NCBI RefSeq assembly: GCF_050389775.1
Contig: NZ_CP177144.1
Span: forward strand, 310,001-374,000
Direction: 5' to 3'
Length of the DNA: 64,000 nt
Source of the DNA: Marinibacterium sp050389775
Lineage (GTDB): Bacteria; Pseudomonadota; Alphaproteobacteria; Rhodobacterales; Rhodobacteraceae
The translations under genes were made by a program, and so were the position numbers. Below the pieces are notes generated by a model, which worked only from the letters and a program-made list of their open reading frames with translations, did not search any database and was not told the origin of the DNA. Shown one piece after another: positions 1 through 7,779 of the stretch (position 1 is the first letter of the stretch; each line of letters starts with the position of its first letter).

Positions 1-2
1 CC

Positions 3-371
3 CCCGCCCGCCAGGTCACGCTGCTGCAGCGCAAGGCCGAGAAACACGGCAAGCGGCTGGGCAAGACCACCGGCTGGATCCATCGCGCGGCGCTCAAGAT
101 GAAGGACGTGCGTTTCCTGGGCGGGGTGAACTACGAATCCATCGATGCCCGCGGGTTGCATGTCAGCTTCGGCGAGACCCGCGACAAGCCCACCCTGGTC
201 GAGGCCGACACGATCGTCCTCTGCGCCGGCCAGCTGCCCGAGCGCAGCCTGGCCGACACCCTGGCCGCCCAGGGCCTGGCGCCCCATGTCATCGGAGGCG
301 CCGACGTGGCCGCCGAGCTCGACGCCAAGCGCGCCATCGACCAGGGCACCCGCCTGGCCGCCTTGCTCTGA
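3..371 (+). CDS. fadH: 2,4-dienoyl-CoA reductase (FadH-type), C-terminal part
   Basis: Only the last ~122 codons are in the window; the frame enters at base 3 and ends at TGA 369-371. The translation has the FadH/old-yellow-enzyme-fusion C-terminus: a dinucleotide-domain strand (QVTLLQRK), KHGKRLGKTTGWIHR, a VLCAGQLPER segment and the ending IGGADVAAELDAKRAIDQG. In the family this FMN/FAD/4Fe-4S flavoprotein reduces the 2,4-double bond of dienoyl-CoA with NADPH during beta-oxidation of unsaturated fatty acids. The N-terminal TIM barrel and cluster cysteines lie outside the window. A pyrimidine-rich 3' element starts 3 nt after the stop. A related NADH:flavin oxidoreductase is the alternative. 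Confidence 0.8.
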   Translation, partial: PARQVTLLQRKAEKHGKRLGKTTGWIHRAALKMKDVRFLGGVNYESIDARGLHVSFGETRDKPTLVEADTIVLCAGQLPERSLADTLAAQGLAPHVIGGADVAAELDAKRAIDQGTRLAALL

Positions 372-374
372 GGT

Positions 375-401
375 GCTGCTTCTTTCTCTTTGAAAATATC
401 C
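375..401 (+). repeat. Dispersed 3'-end element, copy a (pyrimidine strand +)
   Basis: GCTGCTTCTTTCTCTTTG followed by AAAATATCC, starting 3 nt after the fadH stop. It is the same pyrimidine tract plus AT box found near 8723, 24909, 55557, 55658 and 62047. Orientation follows the upstream gene. Confidence 0.75.
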
Positions 402-435
402 GGCGACCGGCCCGCCAGGGGGCGGCCGGTCATTC

Positions 436-507
436 GGGGGCGCTGCCCCCGTCCTCCGTTGGAGGACTCCCCCGGGAATATTTGAGAAGAGAAAGAAGCA
501 GCAGGTC
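436..507 (-). repeat. Dispersed 3'-end element, copy b (72 bp, long form)
   Basis: Two consecutive hairpins (GGGGGC/GCCCCC at 436-450; GTCCTCC/GGAGGAC at 451-467) are followed by an AATATTT box and GAGAAGAGAAAGAAGCAGCA. Position 506-508 (TCA) is the stop of the minus-strand ABM gene, so the element begins at the stop codon. It matches 55557-55628 at 71 of 72 positions. Confidence 0.85.
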
Positions 508-853
508 AGGCCCGGTGGAGATGTCGGCTGTCTTCGGGGGCCTCGGCGCGATCATCGAGACCATAGTCGCGCAGGACATGGGCGACGCGCAGGCGGTACC
601 CGGCAAAGAGCCCGGCGCGGCCGCTGGACTGGGCCCGGCGGTGGGCGGTGAGCTGGCGCCATTGCGCGACCGCGGCCTCGTCGCGGAAAAAGGACAGCGA
701 CAGCAGCTTGTCCGGGTCGGTCAGGCTCTGGAACCGTTCGACCGACAGGAACCCGTCGATCTCGTGGACCAGCGGGCGCATCTCGGCGGCGATGTCCAGG
801 TACTGGTCCTTGCGGCCCTCGGCCGGGATGACTTCGAAGATGATGGCGATCAT
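506..853 (-). CDS. Antibiotic biosynthesis monooxygenase (ABM) domain protein
   Basis: A 115-residue single-domain protein of the ABM ferredoxin-like fold (YgiN-like). It starts MIAIIFEVIPAEGRK, with a central FLSVERFQSLTDP-LLSLSFFRDEAAVAQWR strand-helix-strand typical of the family. Members are small dimeric cofactorless oxygenases or quinone-related enzymes; the substrate here is unknown. The ATG (851-853) overlaps the stop of the upstream NIPSNAP gene by 4 nt, so the two are translationally coupled. The stop is supplied by the end of a dispersed repeat. Being downstream of the ArsR operator at 1224-1247, it is probably under ArsR control. Confidence 0.8.
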   Translation of the reverse strand: MIAIIFEVIPAEGRKDQYLDIAAEMRPLVHEIDGFLSVERFQSLTDPDKLLSLSFFRDEAAVAQWRQLTAHRRAQSSGRAGLFAGYRLRVAHVLRDYGLDDRAEAPEDSRHLHRA

Positions 854-1173
854 GGCTGCTCCTCCTGCGGGGACGAGGCCAGGGTCAGCCAGGTCCGGTC
901 TTCGGACAGGATAAACCGTTCCCGCTGGGCAAAGGCATAGTTTTCCCGCCCCAGCGGATCGGCGGCCAGCCGGGCGCGGTAGGTCTCGTAGGCGGCCAGG
1001 CTGTCGATCGTGTAGATGCCGTAGGCCAGGGTCGAAGACCCTTCGTGGGGTGCGTAATAGCCGATCAGCCCGGCGCCGTTGCGCGGGATGCAGCGGCCCC
1101 AGGTCCGGGCATACTGGCGGAACTGGTCCTGTTTGGTGGGATCGATGCGGTAGCGGATGATGCAGGTCAGCAT
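850..1173 (-). CDS. NIPSNAP family protein
   Basis: A 107-residue protein starting MLTCIIRYRIDPTKQDQF, with QYARTWGRCIPRNGAGLIGYY and TLAYGIYTIDSLAAYETYR, the pattern of the NIPSNAP dimeric alpha/beta-barrel family. No defined reaction is known for the bacterial members. I took the internal ATG at 1171-1173; longer upstream reading (to 1635) would cross the operator and the divergent regulator and is low-complexity. It forms a coupled two-gene operon with the ABM gene and diverges from the ArsR gene. Confidence 0.8.
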   Translation of the reverse strand: MLTCIIRYRIDPTKQDQFRQYARTWGRCIPRNGAGLIGYYAPHEGSSTLAYGIYTIDSLAAYETYRARLAADPLGRENYAFAQRERFILSEDRTWLTLASSPQEEQP

Positions 1174-1223
1174 GTCGGCCTCTCGGGTTGGATGGCCCGG
1201 TGATAGCCCGTGGACCCAAGGCC

Positions 1224-1247
1224 ATGCTTCGATTAGTATCGAAGCAT
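1224..1247. promoter_or_regulatory. ArsR-type operator palindrome
   Basis: A perfect 10-bp inverted repeat, ATGCTTCGAT (1224-1233) and ATCGAAGCAT (1238-1247), with a 4-nt centre TAGT. It sits between the divergent NIPSNAP/ABM genes and the ArsR gene, 24 nt upstream of the arsR ATG. ArsR/SmtB proteins bind such imperfect or perfect dyads; binding here is inferred. Confidence 0.75.
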
Positions 1248-1271
1248 GGAGGACAGGAGGCGGCGGACACC

Positions 1272-1970
1272 ATGAAGGACGGACCGGACATTTCGCGGCT
1301 GGCCGCGCTGATCGGCGACCCGGCGCGGGGCAACATGCTGAGCGCGCTGATGGCCGGCCATGCCCTGACGGCAACCGAGCTGGCCGCCGAGGCCGGGGTA
1401 TCGCCCCAGACCGCGTCGTCGCACCTGAAGAAACTGACCGAAGGCGGGCTGGTCGGCCTGCGGGCCCAGGGCCGCCACCGGTACTACGCGCTGGCCAGCG
1501 ACGAGGTCGCCCGCACGCTGGAAGCCCTGATGGGCCTGGCCGCCAGCCAGGGCCGGGCGCTGCGCAGCCGGCCGGGCCCGCGCGATCCGGCGCTGCGCGA
1601 GGCCCGGGTCTGTTACAACCACCTGGCCGGGGCACGCGGGGTGCAGATGTTCTCCGCGATGCGGGCGATGGGCCATTTCGTCGTCGGCCCGGACACGATC
1701 GATCTCAGCGCCGCCGGGGCGACCTTTCTGCAGAACCTCGGGCTGGATCCGGCCGGCCTGCCCCCCGGCCGCGCACCGCTGTGCCGGGAATGTCTGGACT
1801 GGTCGATGCGCCAGTCGCACCTGGCCGGCCGGCTAGGCCGGGCCATGCTGGGCCATTTCGAAACGCGCAACTGGCTCTACCGGGTCGAGGGCAGCCGGGC
1901 CGTCGTCCTGACACCCGAAGGCCAACGCCAGTTCGACCGGCTCTTTGCCCGCCAGCCGGCCACGGGCTGA
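1272..1970 (+). CDS. ArsR-family winged-helix transcriptional regulator
   Basis: A 232-residue protein. Residues ~5-75 are an ArsR winged HTH (LAALIGDPARGNMLSALM, recognition helix VSPQTASSHLKKLTEGGLV, wing GRHRYYAL). The long C-terminal region has CYNHLAGARG and CRECLDWS segments and ends with VVLTPEGQRQFDRLF; its cysteines could bind a ligand but no known metal motif is clear. I chose ATG 1272, which follows a GGAGG-rich stretch, rather than upstream starts that lie inside the operator. It probably represses the divergent NIPSNAP-ABM pair and itself through the palindrome at 1224-1247. The effector is unknown. Confidence 0.85.
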   Translation: MKDGPDISRLAALIGDPARGNMLSALMAGHALTATELAAEAGVSPQTASSHLKKLTEGGLVGLRAQGRHRYYALASDEVARTLEALMGLAASQGRALRSRPGPRDPALREARVCYNHLAGARGVQMFSAMRAMGHFVVGPDTIDLSAAGATFLQNLGLDPAGLPPGRAPLCRECLDWSMRQSHLAGRLGRAMLGHFETRNWLYRVEGSRAVVLTPEGQRQFDRLFARQPATG

Positions 1971-2093
1971 CCGGCCGGCAGTTTCCCGCCCCTGCACGAT
2001 CCGGCCAATACCGCGATATTATCCAAAGCCTGCCCGGATCTTGCCCCTTTTGTCGCGCATAAGCGTCATGAAACGTATGACGAGGATGACGGG

Positions 2094-2999
2094 ATGGATC
2101 GACTGACCGAGATGGAAGCCTTTGCCACCGTCGTGGACCAGGGTGGGTTCACCGACGCGGCCAAGAAGATGGGCATTTCCAAATCCGCCGTGTCCAAGCA
2201 TGTCTCGTCGCTGGAGGCGCGGCTGGGCGCACGGCTGCTCAACCGCACCACCCGCCGGGTCAGCCCGACGGAAATCGGCCTGGCCTATTACGACCGGGCG
2301 CGCCGGGTGCTGAACGATGCGGGCGAGGCCGATGCGCTGGTCACCTCGATGCAATCGGCGCCGTCGGGCCTGTTGCGGATCTCGGTGGCCACCGATTTCG
2401 GAGTCAATCACCTGTCGCCCGTCCTGAGCGATTTCCTCAACGATTTCCCTGACATAACCGTCAACATGGTGCTCAATAACCGCTATGTCGAGCTGATCTC
2501 GGAAGGGTTCGACATGGCCATCCGCATCGGCGAACTGGAAGACAGCTCGCTGCGGGCGCGCAAGCTGACCGAGACGACGAAGCGCATGATCGCCGCGCCG
2601 TCCTATTTCCAGAAACACGGCCGGCCGCAGAAGATCGACGAGCTGAATGAACACAAGCTGCTGCATTACTCGAATCAATCCTCGGGCAATGTCTGGAAGC
2701 TGACCGCGCCGTCGGGCGAGAAGCGCCAGGTGCGCACCGCCGGCTGGCTGTCGGTCAATGACGGCCAATCGCTGCTGAATGCGGCAATTTCGGGGCTGGG
2801 GATCGCCTACCTGCCCAGCTATCTCTATGCCGACGCGATGAAGAAGGGCCTTGTCGAGGACGCTCTGCCGTCGCTGCCGGTCGAGACCCAGGGCATCTAT
2901 GCCGTCTATCCGCCGGGCCGGTTCACCCAGCCCAAGGTCCGCGCCTTCATCGATTTCCTGGTCCATGTCTTTGCCGAAAAGGGCCCGACCGACTGGTAG
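2094..2999 (+). CDS. LysR-family transcriptional regulator
   Basis: A 301-residue LTTR. The N-terminal HTH (residues ~4-62) reads MEAFATVVDQGGFTDAAKKM then ISKSAVSKHVSSLEARLGARL and NRTTRRVSPTE. The C-terminal periplasmic-binding-like effector domain runs from ~90 (GLLRISVATDFGVNHLSP) to the end. The sequence is of the DsdC/PtrR/CrgA type (RLLNRTTRRVS, YYDRARRVL). No divergent partner gene is adjacent, so its target is not evident. A strong intrinsic terminator follows at 3044. Confidence 0.9.
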   Translation: MDRLTEMEAFATVVDQGGFTDAAKKMGISKSAVSKHVSSLEARLGARLLNRTTRRVSPTEIGLAYYDRARRVLNDAGEADALVTSMQSAPSGLLRISVATDFGVNHLSPVLSDFLNDFPDITVNMVLNNRYVELISEGFDMAIRIGELEDSSLRARKLTETTKRMIAAPSYFQKHGRPQKIDELNEHKLLHYSNQSSGNVWKLTAPSGEKRQVRTAGWLSVNDGQSLLNAAISGLGIAYLPSYLYADAMKKGLVEDALPSLPVETQGIYAVYPPGRFTQPKVRAFIDFLVHVFAEKGPTDW

Positions 3000-3043
3000 G
3001 CCCACCCAGTTTTGCCTGTTGCTTTGCCCGAGCAACCCACCTG

Positions 3044-3072
3044 GCCCCGCCGTTCGACGGCGGGGCTTTTTT
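3044..3072 (+). terminator. Intrinsic terminator of the lysR gene
   Basis: 10-bp perfect stem GCCCCGCCGT / ACGGCGGGGC with a TCG loop, followed by six T (3067-3072). Confidence 0.9.
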
Positions 3073-3282
3073 ACTTGCGTGACAGGGCGCACCGGGATGG
3101 GCCATCGGGCACGGGACGCGGCATATGCGGGGGCGATACAGCATGGGACACAGGTGGCCGGGTTTCGCCGGGCGCGCGTTCCACCGGGGGCCCGGCGGCT
3201 TGCCTTGGCGGCGGTCCGGGCCTACTTCACAAAGACGTGGGCGGCGCGACATCCGGGCAGGCCGCACAGGAAAGGCGCGCAG

Positions 3283-4047
3283 GTGAGATATATTTTCAGC
3301 CGCTTGGTGAAGCTTGTCGGGGTGCTGGTAAAGCTCTTCTGCATGGTCCACCTCAAGCTTTGGCCCCGGGCCCGCTACACGATCCCGGCCTATGCCCCGG
3401 CGCTGGTCCGCCGGACCGGCGCGCGCCGGGTGCCACGCCGGGTCTACCAGACCAATTACGCCCGCGAGGTCTCGCTGGCCGTTTACCTGACCTGGCGGTT
3501 CAACCGGCTGATGGCCTGGGACCACGATTTTCACTACATGGATGATGCGGCGGCCCATGAGTGGGTGAACGCCCAGTTCCCCGGCGAGATCGCCGAGACC
3601 TACAACCGCCTGCAGATCGGCGCGGCCAAGGCCGATTACTGGCGCGTGCTGATCCTGATGAAGGACGGCGGGGTCTACCTGGATGCCGATGCCAATTTCG
3701 TCTGGCCGCCGTCGAAGTCGATCCGCGACGACGAGGACGAGCTGTTCCTGCGGATGCGCGACGGCGAGATCACCAATTACTTCCTGGCCTCGGCGCCGGG
3801 CAACCGGTTCATGACCGGCATCGAGGCCGAGATCCGGCGCAACATCGCCGCCGGGACCGAGACCAACATCTACCTGCTGACCGGCCCGACGGCGATGCTG
3901 CCGGCGCTGGCCGGGGGCGGGTTCACGCTGAAGAGCTACCGGACAATCTGTCACCAGGGCCAGTTCATGAACGAACGGCTGCAATATCCCGACCGGGGCC
4001 ACAAGAAATGGTGGCGGGAACAGGAAGAGCGGTCGATCCTGCGCTGA
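3283..4047 (+). CDS. DXD-motif glycosyltransferase (Gly_transf_sug/GT32-like)
   Basis: About 254 residues from a GTG start preceded by an AGGAAAGG Shine-Dalgarno. The N-terminal ~25 residues are hydrophobic/basic (YIFSRLVKLVGVLVKLF), possibly a membrane anchor. The catalytic region is RRVPRRVYQTNYAREV, KADYWRVLILMKDGGVYLDADANF (DxD metal/sugar-nucleotide motif in DGGVYLDAD), then LTGPTAMLPAL. This is the pattern of GT32-type/capsular polysaccharide transferases that add a sugar to a surface glycan. Donor and acceptor are unknown. It stands alone between a terminator and a convergent OmpA-like gene. The open frame extends upstream to 2851, but that part overlaps the LysR gene and terminator, so it is excluded. 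Confidence 0.75.
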   Translation: MRYIFSRLVKLVGVLVKLFCMVHLKLWPRARYTIPAYAPALVRRTGARRVPRRVYQTNYAREVSLAVYLTWRFNRLMAWDHDFHYMDDAAAHEWVNAQFPGEIAETYNRLQIGAAKADYWRVLILMKDGGVYLDADANFVWPPSKSIRDDEDELFLRMRDGEITNYFLASAPGNRFMTGIEAEIRRNIAAGTETNIYLLTGPTAMLPALAGGGFTLKSYRTICHQGQFMNERLQYPDRGHKKWWREQEERSILR

Positions 4048-4228
4048 GCGGGGCCGGGCGGGTCAGTCCCGTCGGGCGGTTGTCGGGCGTTGTGACGGGC
4101 TTCGATCTTGCGTTGGACGGTGGTGTGGCCGTCAAGCGGCGTTGCCTGGCAAGGCCCTGTCGGCCGGTTGTTCGGCTGCGGGCGGGGCGTTGCGGCAAGG
4201 GCCCGGTGTCGATCCCGCGTAGCGCGGC

Positions 4229-5341
4229 TCAGTCGTCCGCGTCACCATCGGCCGGCTGTTCGGCCGTGGCGGGATGTTGCGGCAGCAGCACGGCTTCGAT
4301 CCGGCGGTTGACCGACTGGCCGGTGGCATCCAGCGGCGAGGCACGCGGGGCGAAAGGCCCGAGCCACAGCGCCTCGACCCGGGCCGGATCGACGCCGTGA
4401 TCGGCGATCAGCCGGGCGCGCACGGAGCGGGCCTCGGCCAGGCCTTCGGCCCGGGTGGCATCGCCGTCGGCGGGCTCGGCCGAATGGGCGACAATGGCCA
4501 GCCGGGTATCGGGGCGCTCATCGAGGAAAGCGGCCAGCACGTCGAACACGGGGATCGGCCCCGGTTCGAGCGTGGCGCCTTCGCCAAAGGGGATGTCTTC
4601 GAGCACGAGCCGGCCGGTTTCGACCAGGGCGCGGGCAAGATCGCCGGGCACGCCGGGGGTGGCCCGGGCGATTTCGGTCAGTTGCAGCCAGACGGCATTG
4701 CGCCCGCGGCTGACCAGCAGGGTGACGCCGTTGCCATCGCCATCCATGGCCGAGACATAGCGGAAATCGGCCAGGTCGACGAACATGTCCGGGGCGGGCA
4801 CGACATCGATGGCAAAGCGGAAGTCGAAGCCACCGCAGGCCCGGGCCTCGCAGGTGAAGACCGGGGCATAGCCCGCCGCGCGCATCTGTTCGACCAGCGG
4901 TTCGGTGACCTGGCGGGTGGTCAGGCCTTCTTCGATCCGCCAGGTGCGGCGCACGACCTGGCCGGTGATGGTCAGGCTGTCCATGCCATCGCGCGACCAG
5001 GGCCCGGCGGGCAGGTCATAGGCCGTGTCCGACAGCCGCTGCGAAATCTCGCGGGCGGCGGCGGGCAGGTCGGGCTGGAAGGCCAGGGCCGGCTGGGCGA
5101 CGGCCATTGAGAGCAGCAGGAGTGCCGTGCGGGCCGGTCCAAGGGGCCAGGTGCGCGCCAGCGTCGGACCCAAGGTCGGCGCCAGGGCGCGGCCCGGCGT
5201 GGGCGCCCGGTCTGGGGTCACGGCTGCGGACCATGTGGGCGCCAGCGCGGCGGGCGACACCGGGGGCAATCTGGTCGCCAATGTGCGGACCAGGACGGTC
5301 GCCATGCGGGCAAGGCGGGGGTCAAGGCGGAGGTCGATCAT
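4229..5341 (-). CDS. OmpA-family protein with long N-terminal extension
   Basis: 370 residues if started at the ATG at 5339-5341, which overlaps the GNAT stop as ATGA. A hydrophobic segment at residues ~65-85 (TALLLLSMAVAQPALA) looks like a signal peptide, but it is preceded by ~60 Ala/Pro/Thr/Arg-rich residues, so either the start is further in (for example a GTG near 5220) or the leader is unusually long. The mature middle part (FQPDLPAAAREISQRL...) resembles no domain I can name. The C-terminal ~120 residues are OmpA-like: PIPVFDVLAAFLDERPDTRLAIVAHSA, AEARSVRARLIADHGVDPARV, QSVNRRIEAVLL. That domain binds peptidoglycan. It is the last gene of a coupled three-gene set. Confidence 0.75.
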   Translation of the reverse strand: MIDLRLDPRLARMATVLVRTLATRLPPVSPAALAPTWSAAVTPDRAPTPGRALAPTLGPTLARTWPLGPARTALLLLSMAVAQPALAFQPDLPAAAREISQRLSDTAYDLPAGPWSRDGMDSLTITGQVVRRTWRIEEGLTTRQVTEPLVEQMRAAGYAPVFTCEARACGGFDFRFAIDVVPAPDMFVDLADFRYVSAMDGDGNGVTLLVSRGRNAVWLQLTEIARATPGVPGDLARALVETGRLVLEDIPFGEGATLEPGPIPVFDVLAAFLDERPDTRLAIVAHSAEPADGDATRAEGLAEARSVRARLIADHGVDPARVEALWLGPFAPRASPLDATGQSVNRRIEAVLLPQHPATAEQPADGDADD

Positions 5342-6117
5342 GGGCCGGAGGCGTCCGGGCGGCGCCGGTAGTGGTATTCGGTGACCGAGGCCATGCCCAG
5401 GGCGGCGTAAAGCCCGTTGGCCGGGCCGTTGGCCAGCGTGCAGAGCACGGCCAGGCAATCGGCGCCATTGTCGCGGGCCCAGGCCGCCGCGCCGCGCATC
5501 ATCCAGCCGGCCATGCCCTTGCGGCGCTGTTCGGGGCGCACTTCGAGGGCATGCAGCATGGCCACGCCGTCATGGATGGCGACAAAGGCCACGGCGGCGG
5601 GCTTGTCCTGCCAGCGGCCCAGCAGGGCCGTGCGCGGGCCGGCGGTGCGGGCCATGACGGCCAGCCGGCCGGGGCCGATGCCACCGGCGGCCCAGATCTC
5701 GCGCTGGATGGCCAGGGGTTCCCAGAGGTCGAAGACGGTGACCCGGGGGATGTCGCGGTCGCACAATTGGGCCGGCGGGCAGGCCCAGGCGCGGACCGGG
5801 TCGTGAACGAGATAGCCGCGGCGGTCGAGGGCGGCGTCGAGCAGCGTCTCGCCGGGGCGGATCATGAAGAGCGGGTGCTGGCCCATGTCCAGCATCCCGG
5901 CCTCGGCCCGGGCGATGGCCGCATCCATGTCCTCGGGCGACAGGCCATCCCCCCCGGCGGCCGGCTTGTCCGCCGTCACCGGCGGCCGCGCAAGCGTCGT
6001 GGCCGAGACGCGCTGGCCGCCGCCCTGGCCCTGGCGGAAGGTCCAGCCGCCCTGGTCGAAGATCCGGGCCGGCGGCCAGGTGCCATCGATGGCCGCCAGG
6101 ATCCGGTCGGGCGTCAC
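5338..6117 (-). CDS. GNAT-family N-acetyltransferase
   Basis: 259 residues from a GTG at 6115-6117, overlapping the upstream cinA-like stop (GTGA). The C-terminal ~130 residues carry the GNAT fold: GVAMLHALEVRPEQRRKGMA (motif A, R-x-x-G-x-A acetyl-CoA loop), WMMRGAAAWARDNGADCLAV and ANGPANGLYAALGM. The N-terminal part (ARAEAGMLDMGQHPLFMIRPGE) is the extension seen in alphaproteobacterial homologues. The acetyl acceptor is unknown. Its overlap with both neighbours indicates one transcript, cinA-like > GNAT > OmpA-like. Confidence 0.85.
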   Translation of the reverse strand: MTPDRILAAIDGTWPPARIFDQGGWTFRQGQGGGQRVSATTLARPPVTADKPAAGGDGLSPEDMDAAIARAEAGMLDMGQHPLFMIRPGETLLDAALDRRGYLVHDPVRAWACPPAQLCDRDIPRVTVFDLWEPLAIQREIWAAGGIGPGRLAVMARTAGPRTALLGRWQDKPAAVAFVAIHDGVAMLHALEVRPEQRRKGMAGWMMRGAAAWARDNGADCLAVLCTLANGPANGLYAALGMASVTEYHYRRRPDASGP

Positions 6118-6836
6118 GTGCCGAGATCCCGGGCCAGCCGGGTCATGGCCGCGTTGATCCGGGCGCCGTCGCGGCCGCGCACGACAATGTTGGCGCCAAA
6201 GGCCCCGTCCTTCTGGAACGGGTAGCAGCCGATCGACAGCTCGGGAAAATCGTCGGCCAGGTCCGACAGCGGCCCGGCGATCTCGCCTTCGGGGCGGTGC
6301 ACGGTCAGGGTCTGGCTGAGCATCGGGGCGCCACCGGTCAGGCCGGGCAGGACGCTGGCGACCATGGCTTCGAAGACCGCCGGCACGCCGGCCATGACAT
6401 GGACATTGCCCAGGGTGAACCCGGGAGCGACCGACACCGGGTTGTCGATCAGCGTGGCGCCGTCGGGGATTCGGGCCATGCGCAAACGGGCGCTGTTCAG
6501 CTCGACCCCGCGGCTTTCGTAATGGGCGGCCAGCAGGGCGCGGGCATCCTCGCGCACGTCGATGGCCGCGTCGAAGGCCGCGGCGATGCAATCGGCGGTG
6601 ATGTCGTCATGGGTCGGGCCGATGCCCCCCGAGGTGAAGACATGGGTATGGGCCTGCGACAGGGTGCGCGCGGCGTCGATGATGGCCTCGGCATTGTCGG
6701 AGACGATGCGCACCTCGCGCAGGTCGATGCCATGGCGGGTCAGTTCGCCGGCCAGGTGGTACATGTTGGCATCGCGGGTGCGCCCCGACAGGATTTCGTC
6801 CCCGATCACGAGCATTGCGGCGGTGGGATTGGCCAT
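6114..6836 (-). CDS. CinA-like molybdopterin-binding domain protein
   Basis: 240 residues covering only the MoCF/CinA N-terminal domain: AAMLVIGDEILSGRTRDANM, HVFTSGGIGPTHDDITADCIA (the family's GGxGPTxDD signature) and GVPAVFEAMV. The nicotinamide-nucleotide amidase (CinA C-terminal) domain is absent, as in the short paralogue frequent in Alphaproteobacteria. The related full-length enzyme works in pyridine-nucleotide salvage (ADP-ribose pyrophosphatase plus NMN deamidase); activity of the short form is less certain. It diverges from sfsA with 46 nt between. Confidence 0.9.
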   Translation of the reverse strand: MANPTAAMLVIGDEILSGRTRDANMYHLAGELTRHGIDLREVRIVSDNAEAIIDAARTLSQAHTHVFTSGGIGPTHDDITADCIAAAFDAAIDVREDARALLAAHYESRGVELNSARLRMARIPDGATLIDNPVSVAPGFTLGNVHVMAGVPAVFEAMVASVLPGLTGGAPMLSQTLTVHRPEGEIAGPLSDLADDFPELSIGCYPFQKDGAFGANIVVRGRDGARINAAMTRLARDLGT

Positions 6837-6882
6837 TGGGGTCTCCTTGCAGCGGGTCGGGACGAGGTATAGGGCTAGCGCA

Positions 6883-7623
6883 ATGCGCTTTCCATCCCCC
6901 CTCGTTCACGCTCGGCTGATCCGCCGGTACAAACGGTTTCTCGCCGATTGCCGGCTGGAGGACGGGCGCGAGGTGACGGCCCATTGTGCCAACCCCGGGT
7001 CGATGATGGGGCTGGCCGAGCCGGGCATGAAGATCTGGCTGGAGCCGAACGACGATCCCAGGAAGAAGCTGAAATGGGGCTGGCGGCTGGTCGATCACGA
7101 AAACGGCCATTTCACCGGGGTCGATACCTCGGTGCCCAACCGGGCGCTGCGCGCGGCGCTGGAGGCCGGCCAGGTGCCGGGGCTGACGGGCTATGACCGG
7201 GTGCGCCCCGAGGTGAAATACGGGGCAGCCAGCCGGATCGATTTCCTGTTGCAGGGCGACGGGCGGGCCGATGCCTATGTCGAGGTCAAGTCGGTGACCC
7301 TGTCGCGGGCGCCCGGCCGGGCCGAGTTTCCCGACAGCGTGACGGCCCGGGGCACCAAGCACCTGGCCGAGCTGTCCGAGATGGCCGCCCAGGGGCACCG
7401 GGCGGTGATGCTGTTCCTGGTCCAGCGCACCGATACGGCCTGTTTCGCCCCGGCGGCGGATATCGATCCGACCTATGCCGCGGCGCTGACCCGGGCCGAG
7501 GCGGCCGGGGTCGAGGTCATGGTCATGGGCACGCGGATCACGCCCGAGGCGATCACCCTGGGTGCGCCCGTGCCGCGCTGCGGCGGGGATGGATGCATCT
7601 GCGGCGGAGGAATGCTAGGATGA
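6883..7623 (+). CDS. sfsA: SfsA family DNA-binding/nuclease-fold protein
   Basis: 246 residues matching SfsA end to end: FPSPLVHARLIRRYKRFLAD, TAHCANPGSMMGL, SYFTGVDTS-type strand (HFTGVDTSVPN), VRPEVKYGAASRIDFLL, AYVEVKSVTLS and FPDSVTARGTKHLAEL, then FLVQR. The RIDFLL / EVKSV residues form the PD-(D/E)xK-like active site of the family; E. coli SfsA is described as affecting maltose metabolism and as a nucleic-acid-binding protein. The C-terminus has CGGDGCICGGG, an uncommon cysteine-rich end. It is followed by map on the same strand. Confidence 0.92.
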   Translation: MRFPSPLVHARLIRRYKRFLADCRLEDGREVTAHCANPGSMMGLAEPGMKIWLEPNDDPRKKLKWGWRLVDHENGHFTGVDTSVPNRALRAALEAGQVPGLTGYDRVRPEVKYGAASRIDFLLQGDGRADAYVEVKSVTLSRAPGRAEFPDSVTARGTKHLAELSEMAAQGHRAVMLFLVQRTDTACFAPAADIDPTYAAALTRAEAAGVEVMVMGTRITPEAITLGAPVPRCGGDGCICGGGMLG

Positions 7624-7779
7624 CCGGGCCGGCCCGGCCGGCCGCGCCACCCGGCATGGGCGAGTGCCCGCGGGCCATGCGTGATCACGATTGCGGGCCC
7701 GGGGCCACACAAATGCCGCACCCTCTGGCATCATCGGCCACAAGGCCTTAATATCAGTGACGGAACAGGAGAAGACGTC

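Noticed and set aside
2851..3282. Upstream extension of the glycosyltransferase frame
   Set aside because: Overlaps the LysR gene and a strong terminator; GTG 3283 has a proper ribosome-binding site.
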